Shown: positions 25,748-35,006 of the stretch, piece after piece
Layout of the letters: the number at the start of each line of letters is the position of its first letter
Numbering within the stretch: position 1 is the stretch's first letter
Origin: Kipferlia bialata
Taxonomy: Eukaryota; Fornicata
Assembly (NCBI GenBank): GCA_003568945.1
Contig: BDIP01000023.1
Location: 1-44,397 of the forward strand
DNA: 44,397 nucleotides
Direction of reading: 5' to 3'
Program-made: the position numbers and the translations under genes
The notes under the pieces: generated by a model
What the model was told of the DNA's origin: nothing
What the model saw: only the letters and a program-made list of their open reading frames with translations
The model's database searches: none

Positions 25748-26358
25748 CTATAGGACACGTCCAGTTGTCACTGTAGCCCGTCCACAAGTCTTGAGTCTCT
25801 TCTGAACATCTGCCCTTCGCATCATCTGAAGTTAGAATTAATCAATCAATCAATCAACCAACAGCAGCACCTATATAGAGTATCCCTATAGGAATTGAAA
25901 GATCTAGTAGATCTAACAATATGATGATATCAGAACCACCGGCAACACTTACTTGACATATAGAGTATCACTATTGGAATAGATAGATCTTACATGGCCG
26001 TGTCAGCTTGACACTGTTAATTATCGTACACAGAAGGCTAAATATATATAGCTTTGTGAATATGCACCATTATGCATCACCTGGCATATAAAGCCACTGG
26101 GGAGTATGCGGCCATTGCTCCTTGCCACTCCGGGCAGTCCGACCAACTCGGGAAAGTGCACGCCTTTCTCTCTCTTCCCTCCCTTCCCTCCCTTCCCCCC
26201 TTACCTCCCTTCTTCTTCTTCTCCACAGACTTAAGGAGTGCATCAAGCGGGCACCACACGAGAGCACATACCTGACAGGAGCTAGACATAGCATAGACAG
26301 CATCGAATAGAGTACAGGTATCCATGAAACACGGATGGGCAGGATTAAGTAGAGACAT
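25748..26358 (-). CDS. Small protein or 3' exons of the macro-like gene
   Basis: Three exons in phase 0: 26358-26272 (ATG, MSLLNPAHPCFMDTCTLFDA, ending SSSCQ, donor GTATGT), 26146-26081 (LVGLPGVARSNGRILPSGF) and 25825-25748 (MMRRADVQKRLKTCGRATVT, TAG), about 76 residues. The start lies only 10 bases past the TAA of the macro-like gene on the same strand, and no AG lies between that gene's GTATAA donor-like site at 26374 and this ATG. Either this is a separate tiny gene or the two are joined by an unusual splice. No family recognised. Confidence 0.5.
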
Positions 26359-26368
26359 ATCAAACGCA

Positions 26369-29300
26369 TTATACCTCTACACTAGGTGTGAATGTGTCAG
26401 GCAGTGTGTTTAACATGTGTCCCGGTGGAACCCACATACTGAACAGAGTGTACTTGCCCTCAGGGACGTATACAGGCTCCACACTGGGTGGAAGCAGACC
26501 CTCCACATCCTCACTCGAGAGGGTCTTGCCGGTCTCCTCCCAGAACTCCCTAGACATCAATATATAATAATAACTATATATATATGGATGTCTTTCAATA
26601 TAGAGCTCAAATCGAGAGTAGAGGGACCTTCTTACGGAATGATATTGTAGTCCAAATATCACATCTACTTCTCCTGTGGTTACTGTTACGTTGCTCATAC
26701 CTTACTGCAGTCTGTCGTAGAGCTCAATCAGAGAGATGGATATTGCATTCATATAATCACTCTTACTCCTGCGACCACTCTATGTAGCATCATGATACTC
26801 ATACCTAACTGCAGTCTGCCGTGTTGTCTCTCCAACCTCTCCCTTGCCTCCTATCGTGAGGTAGGTGGATGTGTCAAAGAGACAAGTCGACATGAAGAGA
26901 GAAATGAATCCAATGGATGAGTACCTAGAACGTGGAGGAGGACATAATTCTTCCACTGACGCTTCTCAACGGAGAGCAGTACTTGACGCACCCCCTCCAC
27001 CTCTCTCACCGGCAGGATTCCTGAGGTTATGGGCAGAACTCTAGACATATATAGAAGTAGTTTAATGATCCCTGGGAATGGGGGCAGAACATATATTAAT
27101 ATATAGTATATTGACACACTGCTAGGTGTAAAGAATATTAACATCAATATATATGGGAAGTAGAGCAAAGGGTGATATACAGCAAGCGTAAATAGGGACT
27201 ATCCCAGTGCAGTCATTCCAGTGTACATATGCAGACATAGAGTACATGTAAAGGAACAGAGAATGCTCTCCCTGAACATGGAGAAACGCACCTGCAGGTG
27301 GCATCTTCGGCTCTACTGGGTCCTTGACAGTGGGTGGGGCAGGATCGTCAAGAACAGTCAGCCCAAGGGTGGCTGCTTGTGTACGCAGAGACTCAATGGC
27401 AAGTGGGTGGTGCTCGACGATCCGGATCTGCATGCCCCCCTCTCCATTCTTATCTCTCTCCTTCTCTTCCTCCAGGAACCCGCGCACAGCAGTCACCAGA
27501 GCGTAGTGGTACCTGGGCTGACTCTCCGCGTTACCCTTAGTGACACGAACATCGGCAAGTCTGGGGAGGGTGACGGTACCAGCACCTAGCTCCCGTGCAG
27601 CCTCAAGCACGTCATGAATAGTTGTCCTGAGACGGTTGTACGCCTCCCCTTTTAACATCTGCATATCCCTGAATCTCAGGTACGGAGCGTGGATGACGGT
27701 GACACCCTCGGGGTGTGATGTAGACACACAGCCTGTGATGAGAAGAGAGAGGTAATACTTAGACTAAATATGCACACGGTTCATACAATACAGTGTCTAC
27801 ACAGAACAGCCTTAACCCATAGACTCTACACAATAGCGATGGCTGATCGTATTCAAAGAATATGCATATGGTATGAATTCGTTAAAGGAACAAACCTCTG
27901 TGAATGGCTGTGCCCTGTCCCTTGAGCTTTCCCGTGCACTCCTCTGCGACACCCTCGAATATGTATGGCATCTCCTGGTATCAGTATCAGCAATAGTATC
28001 TATCACATCTCTTAGCATCAGTACTAGCACCATATCAATAGTATCTACAGCATCTCCGGATATCAGTACAAAAATCAGCAATAGAATAAATCTATCGCAT
28101 CTCCTGGTATCAGTACTAAGATCAGCAATAGTATCAGTGTCAGCACTAGCGTCAGTAATACTGTCAGTAGTATCAGGTCTCAAACCTCGTATCAGTACTA
28201 GTCAGTATCAGTATCAGCTCTCTAACGATTAGTGTCTAACCTTGTAGATGGAGGTGCGTAGTGGCTCAGGCACGCTCTTGTTGGGTAAGGAAGGCACCAC
28301 CACCAGGCTAGAGCCCCTCCAGTATGACCTGTCGGCACATATGGTGACGTGTGGTGCGGCCGGAGGGAGTGTGGAGTCTCTCGCGGTGAGTTCTACGACG
28401 ATAGCAGTACCTATAACACTTGCCACATACCGAGACATGGTGCTGTACTTAGTTATACCATACCTGGATAGTGCGTCCTTGACTGTGCTTGACTGTGTTT
28501 GACTGTCCTTGACTGTCTGAGTGACTGGACTGACTACCCCTGGCACACTAATCACTCTGCGGGATAGCATAGAGAGAAAGAGGGGGTAATATATAATATA
28601 TATAATAATAATCCCTAGCATAAGACAAAGACGGCATCTCTCAAACAGATGAAATTACCATACACAGTGAGAGAATACCTCTTGGATGCCGGTTGCACGT
28701 CCAATCCAGAACCGGCGGGCCTCTTTGGCAGATAGGTAATGCCTGGAGGGATGGCATTCCTCCTCGCACACTTCTCTCTCTCCCTCTCTGCAGCTATTGC
28801 TATCTGCATCTGCAGCTCCTTCTCTCTCTCCCTCTCTGCAGCTCTTGCTCTCTGCATCTGCATCTGCCTCTCCCCCTCTCTATTTCTCTCTTCTTCTCTC
28901 TCCCTCTCTGCAGCTAGTGCTCCCTGCCTCTGCCTCTCCTTCTCTCTCTCCCTCTCTGCGGCTCTTGCTATCTGTGTCTGCCGCTCTTTCTCTCTCTCCC
29001 TCTCTGCGGCTCTTGCGATCTGTCTCTGCCTCTCATTCTCTCTCCCCCTCTCTGCGGCTCTTGCTATCTGTATCTGCCGCTCTTTCTCTCTCTCCCTCTC
29101 TGCGGCTATCTGCATCTGCCGCTCTTTCTCTCTCTCCCTCTGTGCAGCTATCTGTATCTGCCTCTCCTTCTCTCTCTTTCTCTCTGTCTCTCTCTCCTTC
29201 TCTGCGGCTCTTGACTTCTGCATTGCCCTTCTCTTCTCTCTCTCTCTCGCTCTCTCCTTCTCGCTCTCCTCTGCGGCTCTTGACTTCTGCATAGCCTCTT

Positions 29301-29484
29301 CCCTCTCCCTCCTTCTCTCCTCCTCTCTCTTCCTCCTCTCCCTCTGTACCTCCATCACTGCAGCTCTTGCCTCCTGCAACTTCCTCTCCTCCTCTCTCTC
29401 CTTCACCCTGCCTCTCTCTCTGCTCTTCTCTCTCCCGCTCTCTCTCTTCTTCTCTCTGCCTCTCTCTCTGCTCCTCTCCGACAA
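26369..29484 (-). CDS. Charged-repeat coiled coil with macro-like domain
   Basis: Exons in phase: about 29484-28679, 28556-28464, 28418-28241, 27974-27896, 27732-27292, 27038-26925, 26850-26805, 26768-26706 and 26549-26369. The first exon encodes about 230 residues of near-repeats such as AAEREREKERQ + QIARA, an extended charged helix. The part from 28418 resembles a macro (ADP-ribose-binding) fold: VTICADRSYWRGSSLVVVPS, then FEGVAEECTGKLKGQGTA, VTVIHAPYL, and the helix-strand YNRLRTTIHDVLEAARELGA-GTVTLPRLA with YALVTAVRGFLEEE. The glycine-rich ligand loops are diverged, so ADP-ribose binding is uncertain. After it come helices (YMNAISISLIELYDRL) and EFWEETGKTLSSEDVEGLL. The start codon is unresolved; the upstream frame (AGAGKAREKVFSG, around 29540-29590) may belong to a 5' exon. 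Confidence 0.6.
27969..28116 (-). repeat. Repeated 3' splice-site sequence inside an intron
   Basis: The + strand string CATCTCCTGGTATCAGTA, or close variants, begins at 27969, 28005, 28051 and 28098. On the minus strand each carries the acceptor-exon edge (ATACCAG|GAGATG). Only the one at 27974 is followed by a good coding frame; the others lie in the 27975-28240 intron among further ATCAGCAATAGTATC repeats. Confidence 0.75.
28680..29480 (-). repeat. Polypurine coding repeat (GAGAGAGAG with AAGGAG units)
   Basis: About 800 bases of CT-rich + strand sequence, purine-rich in the sense strand, encode the E/R/K/Q/A repeats. A roughly 54-60 nt unit (GCAGCTCTTGC-TATCTG-YCTCTCYTTC on the + strand) recurs about eight times at 28790-29210, showing recent unit duplication. 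Confidence 0.75.
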
Positions 29485-29775
29485 ACAGCTCCTTCAGACG
29501 GAGACCCCAACGCGAGAGGGAGAGAGAGAGACCAGAGAACACCTTCTCCCTTGCCTTACCTGCACCGGCGCCCTTGGATGTGTGTCTACCCCCTCTCCCT
29601 CTCCCTTCTCTCCCTCGCCCTTCTCTCCCTTGTGCACAGAGTCCCTGAGGTTAGAAGAAAAAGAAGAATAAAAACAAAATAAATAGTTTCAAGAATTAAG
29701 CTTAGAAGAATTAGAAGACCTGTCCAATAGTATGGTGTATGGAGAGAGAGAGAGCGAGAGAGAGCGTGTGTGTGT

Positions 29776-29807
<32 letters not shown>

Positions 29808-29919
29808 CGGCCGGGGAAAAAAAATTTTTTTTTCCCTCTCCCCCCCCCCCCCCCCCCACACACACACTTCCTCTACCTTTGTCTCATCCTGTCTCTCCCT
29901 CTCCCTCTTCCTCACCCAG
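29485..29919. promoter_or_regulatory. Divergent intergenic region with large imperfect palindrome
   Basis: Between the macro-like gene (-) and the polytopic membrane gene (+). It contains (GT)n then 32 G (29776-29807), a centre of eight A and nine T (29817-29833), 18 C (29840-29857) and (AC)n, together an imperfect inverted repeat of about 45-nt arms. First exons of either gene may also lie here. Confidence 0.6.
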
Positions 29920-32276
29920 GCTTACCTCTGGCTGATTGTCTCTCTCTTCCTCATATCAATGGGGTCCCTCAGGAATGTCAACATGACAATGACACAGGAC
30001 AAGGGTGGGTATAGATGTGAATATGCTATAAATACATGCTATTTGTACGACACTATGATATATGTGTATACACTCTACATTATACTAGTGAGATGGTGTC
30101 ATGATGTAGTTCTTGTACACCTTCCCCCCTCTCACCCCTAGGCAAGGAGTGTGCCAAGTGGCTCCTGACTTCATGGGATGCATCACTCCCAGACGCTGTT
30201 GCAGTGCGGTACGTCAGTTCCCGTCATTTATCTGCATGTAGACTACTATGATGGCTGCCTGGCACTAACCCCAGGTCAGCGCAGATCGACCTCCTCAGCT
30301 ATGGGAAGCGTCTGCACAAGCGACTAGTGACCTTAGCCCGGCGTGATGTATCGCCATCAAGACATATGCGAGTGAGGGTGTTTGTGGACAAGCACCTCCT
30401 TCTCATATCCACTCTGATCGGGACTATCATAGGTAGGGGGTAACACTCTGTGTACGCTGTGGGTATATATGTGTGTCTTCTCTGACCATCTGGTATCGTC
30501 TTAGCTGCCATGCTCCCTCTGGTCATGGACGAAGAAGGGAACGGGGCATGGGCCTACGCAGCCCTTATGCTTACTGGGCACTTTGTGGGGTCAAAGGTTT
30601 GTGGCAACTATGGATACTTGGTAGAGTGTCTCTCTCTGTGTGCTCTACTTCTCACTATATGTTACTCTCCCTCACCCCCAGCTCTTGGCCGTGGCCAGGT
30701 CTGTGTCTTTTAGCTCTCTATGTCCTTCTTGTACCCTCATCACCCCCAGCTATCTCTGTGTGCCCTGTCTCTATATAATTTACTCACCCCCAGCTCTTGG
30801 CCGTGGCCAGGTCTGTGTCTGCAGTGGAGAAGCCCCAGGAGAGAGAGTCCTTCTCCGGTGTCATTGGGAACCTCACCATCACATTTATCACAATCTTGAG
30901 GTATGTATAGATGATTGACTATTATTACCATGGGGGGGGGGGGTCGTTTGGGCCTGTTATGGTGTCTTAACTTAGTGATATGTGCATTCCTACTCCCCCG
31001 TCCTTCCCTCACCTCAGATATGGTCTGGCCTTCAAGGATCCTGAGGATCCCATGCCTTTGCCCTACTTCAGGCACCACTACGAGTACATCTGGCTCTGGT
31101 TAGCCTACGGCGGCATAGTGATCTCTGTGTTCCTCTCCGTCCTCACCCGCTACCTCCTCCTCCCCTATGTCAACAATGCCCGTGTCCGCCTCGGCCTCGT
31201 GCACTCAGCCATCATGGTCCATGGCCTCACCTCCCTCTTCACCCTCTACGGCATCATAGGTGCATGTGCCCACCCCGCTTCATTCGCTGGCCTCTGGGCC
31301 ATTCCCGTTCTGATGGCCATATGCTCAAGGGTCTCCCACTGCGGCTCCCTCGGCCTCCCTGCCAGCCCAACTGCAGTGCTCAGGAGCACCAGCATGATGG
31401 TATTCATGATGTCATCCCTGGCACTCCTTGTGGCCATCAGATGCTCAGAGACAGAGGGGCTGTTCCTAGGTGAGGGGTCTCCCCCTCTCTGGAGGTACCT
31501 GGGGCACACATACCAACACTGGGAGTTCAGGGGGACCAGCCTCTTAGATGTGTACAACTTCTTCAATGGGGACATATTCTTCATAGGTGAGTGTGTGGTG
31601 TGTTCCAGGAGGCACAGGTTTACTCGGGTCATATGATACTCTCTATTGTATATTTCACCTCTGAATCAATCTCTCTACCTTATACTTACCCCCAGAGATG
31701 GTTGTCTTCCTGTCTGTGGTATGGCTGTTCATAGAGGCCCAGGAGTCACAGTACCAGAAGAGAAGGTGAGTGCGCCTATGTATGTATGTGTATAGTCTGG
31801 TATATCCCCCCCCCCCCCTCCCTCACCCTAGCTACAAGGCCACTCTGACTAGCCTCTATTTTAATACTGCTTATTATCTGAGTGAACCTTGCACCCCTCA
31901 CCCCAGCTACCAGGCAACTCTAGCCAGGGTTGAGGAGCAGATGGCTGGGGCCAAGCTCTACACACACCTGCACTACGCCTCTGCGTCCCACAAGGCCAGT
32001 ATAAGGAGGCGCCGCAGCCCACTCGCTGCCGCTGCCCCCAAGGCCAAGGCCGCGTACCGCCTGCCCCTCCCTGCCACCACTGTGTCTGGCACCATCCTGC
32101 GTGCCGCAACTGGGTCCAGCCAGATACCTAGCCCAGAGCCTTCCCCTAGAGGCGTCATCGAGAGACTCCGAAGGAAGGGGTCGGGGATGCTGTCTAGGTC
32201 TCTCCCACCTGTGCTATCTGTACCCACCCTGGCAGAGAGGGAGGGAGAGGGAGAGGAGAGGACGCCTGGCCCGTAG
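29920..32276 (+). CDS. Polytopic membrane protein, unknown family
   Basis: Exons in phase: 29920-30004, 30142-30208, 30275-30432, 30505-30596, 30794-30900, 31018-31586, 31696-31765 and 31907-32276 (TAG), about 506 residues; the true start codon is upstream and not identified. About eight membrane helices are visible: YLWLIVSLFLIS, LLLISTLIGTIIGAMLPLV, AYAALMLTGHFVGS, LAYGGIVISVFLSVLTRYLL, IMVHGLTSLFTLYGIIGAC, FAGLWAIPVLMAICS, MMVFMMSSLALLVAI and MVVFLSVVWLFI. Large loops carry HWEFRGTSLLDVYNFFNGD and FGLAFKD-like acidic stretches. The last exon is a basic, Ser/Pro-rich cytosolic tail (IRRRRSPLAAAAPKAKA). I do not recognise the family; it could be a transporter or a receptor-like protein. Two of its introns contain second copies of the downstream exon start (30671, 31824). 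Confidence 0.7.
30671..30820 (+). repeat. 38-nt exact repeat of an acceptor plus exon start
   Basis: Bases 30671-30708 and 30783-30820 are identical: a CTCACCCCCAG acceptor followed by the first 27 exon bases (CTCTTGGCCGTGGCCAGG and on). Only the second is followed by open frame (SVSAVEKPQE); the first runs into TTTTAG. Confidence 0.9.
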
Positions 32277-32653
32277 GTGACAGGGCGCAACACGTTAGCG
32301 ACACAGTATGCCCCAGACGGCCGCTGTGTCAACGATCGGGGGAGACTCTGGGGTCTAGAGTCTAGAGACGACCTCAGTAGTACTTCCCCTTGCAATCCAA
32401 CAAGTTCAAGTGTACAGTGCGATAATGTACACAACGCTTTTCGATACCGTACCGTCAATGATTGACGTTAAGGTATTCTCACACTATTTCCTGAAAGCAT
32501 CTTGCATTTCTAAGTTACCACCAAGTCTGGGAGCCTATTTCTTAGCACCATAAATGTATGTGTATGAGTCTTTGTAAGTGCGACGGGCCGACGGCTGACT
32601 TACGCTGTTGTTCTTTTTTGGAGTCACACTCGTCTGACTGTATAAGGACACCA
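32277..32653. other. Spacer between convergent genes
   Basis: About 380 bases between the 3' ends of the polytopic membrane gene (+) and the acidic protein gene (-). I see no exon or RNA gene in it. Confidence 0.4.
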
Positions 32654-34704
32654 CTACCTTCTCCTCCTTCCCCCCTTGCCCTTTCCCTTTCCCTTCTTCC
32701 CCCCCTTCCCCCCCTTGCCACCCTTCTTGGCATGGGACTGGGGGTGCTTCTTGGGGGCAGTCTCCTCTGAGGCAGTGCCAGCAGCATCCTCCTCCTGAGG
32801 CTCACTCTCCTCCTCCTCCTCCTCCTCCTCTCCCTCTCCCTCAGCATCTGCCTCTCCTGTCTCAGCGGGGATGACCTCGACAGCAACCTCCTCAGCAACC
32901 TCCTCAGCGGCCTTCACAACACCCTCAGCTGCGACCTCAACTGCCTCTGTCTCAGTCTCAGCAGTGATCTCCTCTCCCTCTCCCTCCTTGACCTCTGCCA
33001 CTACTGGGGTTGTCTCCACCAGGATCATCCTGTCGATGTCGGCATCCACCTCCTCAGCAGTAGGCACCTCCCCCACCTCCTCTGCCTCTGCCTCGACCTC
33101 AGCACCCACTGATACTGGTGCTGTCTCTGGAGAAGACTCTGGCTCTGGTAGCTCCTGGTCACGGAAGACATCCCCCTGGGTCTCTCCAATGAGGTAGTCG
33201 GCAGCCTGCACCTCCTCTAGGGCAATGGCCACCTCCGCGGCCACACTCTCTGTCATGGCCTGAGTGTCCTTGGCACTGACGATGAGAGCGTCGTAGTCTC
33301 CTGCTAGGGTGGCCCTCTCTCCCCTCTCTCCCTCCCTCTCCCCTGTCTCCACCTCGATCATGGCGTCGATGGAGGCCTCGACCTCATCGGCAGTGACGGG
33401 GACACTCTCCTCCTCACCCACCTCCTCCCTCTCTCCCTCTGTGGTTGGGACCTCAACCTCCTCCACCTCCACCTCAGCAGGGGTCTCAGTCACAGCCTCG
33501 CTCTCCAGGTCAACGACGTCCACCACTGACACTGGCACCTCCCCAGCCTCAACAGGAGAAGTCCCCTCCACCACTGGCTCCACAGCAGGTGTCTCCACCT
33601 CAACCTGGGGCTCTGTCTCTCTGAGTGTCTCACCCCCCTCTCCCTTGGGGGTCAGCACGGCAGGTGCCTCTCTCTTGGGGACAGGCTCCTCCACAGCTGG
33701 GGAAGGAGGTGTCCCTGCCCCACCCTCTGCCTCTGGGGGTAGGGCCGTGGCAGGTGTGGTGGGGGTCACCTCCCGGTGGTGCCTCTTGGTGGGGCACTTG
33801 ATCTGGGAGTGAGGGGGGTTGCAGACACTCATAGAGAAAAATGCATGGGGGTAATGTATCCAGGTAGGTGCAGATGGGGGGGGTACACACCTCTGGAGAG
33901 GGAGGGACCACCTGAGGGGCCTCCACTGCTGGGGGTGCCTCTGCCTCCTGGGAGTGAGGGGGGGGGTACTAGGGCGGCACTTACAATAAGGCGTCTACTT
34001 GGATATGCATATATAGCAAGAGGGTTGGGAGTCCAGGAGACAGTGATGACAATAGTAGTACATAGTAGCCAATGATCTGAAGAGAGTGTGTATTGTACTA
34101 ATAATACCCACCTCCCCCTCTGCCCCCTCCTTGAAGCCCTCGAAGTGCACAGGCTCGATGGACTCATACTGGGGACTAGCCTTGCCCTGGACCTGGGGTC
34201 AGCATAGCATACACAGTGTACTATCATACACAGTGAGTGAGAAGCGACATACCTTTGGGTGGGAGTGAGCGAGGACTGTCTCAATTGTGGTTGTGACAGG
34301 CTCCACTTCCCCTTCCCATACAGGGGATGACACGGCAACTATAGGCTCTCCAGGTGGGTGTCTCTGGGGGTCTGTCAGGTCATGCACAGTGTCCACAGCA
34401 ACAGGCTCCTGGTGGTGAGGGAACAACGGTAATGACTAGAGACAGCGGATATAGATTCAATACAGTATGATACGTTCTTTGCTCTCACCTTGGCATCCAC
34501 CACTGGGGCAGGAGAGACAGTGGAGTCTGGGACTGGGGGTGCTACCAAGCCTGAGGGTGAGAATGAGTCACCAGATACACACTATAGTGCAGTACATGGA
34601 GTGTGTATAGAGGTGGTACCTGGGTAGCTGGCCAGTGGCTTAGAGGGGATGGTGGGCTTGGGGGTGTCCCCCGCCGTACTCCGCTTCGAGGGCTTGCCTC
34701 CCAT
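32654..34704 (-). CDS. Acidic low-complexity protein with N-myristoylation signal
   Basis: Six exons in phase: 34704-34620, 34550-34489, 34408-34253, 34192-34112, 33947-33891 and 33802-32654 (TAG), about 529 residues. It begins MGGKPSKRSTAG: Gly2 with Ser6 and basic residues fits the eukaryotic N-myristoyltransferase pattern, so membrane anchoring is likely (inferred). Most of the chain is disordered, rich in E, V, P, T and A. Two copies of a short unit recur in the last exon (TADEVEASIDAMIEVETGE and TAEEVDADIDRMILVETTP), a possible repeated binding motif. The C-terminus switches sharply from an acidic tract (EGEEEEEEEESEPQEED) to a basic Gly/Lys/Arg tail (KKGGKGGKGGKKGKGKG), which could bind acidic lipid or nucleic acid. 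No catalytic domain. Confidence 0.8.
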
Positions 34705-35006
34705 TGGGTCTCCCTTGCCGTCAGATCAAGGGTACCCGGTGTTATAGCAGAGTGTGGGTGCTCATACACCATCGACAGTACTGAGTGTGTGTGAGGGTAT
34801 CTCTCCATATTTCGTCCCCTGAGACGTCATCACCACTCTACAGTGCAAGTCGCTGTTTGAGGTCCCTCTCTCAACAGTGACAGTTCAAACCCTCAGCACT
34901 GTAGAGTCAAGGCTCATTGATACCTTCACTGTAAAGAATGTGTCTCAACCATTCATATGTACCTCCCATGCTCTCTTATGACCTATGTCTAATGTCGCCA
35001 TTTCAG
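34705..35006. promoter_or_regulatory. Divergent upstream region
   Basis: About 300 bases between the ATG of the acidic protein (-) and the first recognised exon of the patatin-like gene (+). The patatin start codon and a short first exon should be here (candidate ATGs at about 34939 and 34974), but phase does not settle which. Confidence 0.4.

Noticed and set aside
29033-29542. Alternative minus-strand frame (169 codons) through the same repeat
   Set aside because: It ends inside the repeat and does not join the later exons, while the other minus frame does. Its upstream part may still be a 5' exon.
28739-29671. 310-codon + strand frame of Leu/Ser repeats
   Set aside because: It is the antisense of the polypurine E/R/K repeat; both strands of such repeats stay open. 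The minus-strand frame continues in phase into macro-like exons.
32871-33812. Ser/Thr-rich + strand frames
   Set aside because: Antisense of the acidic Glu/Val-rich exon of the - strand gene, which has a full set of in-phase exons.
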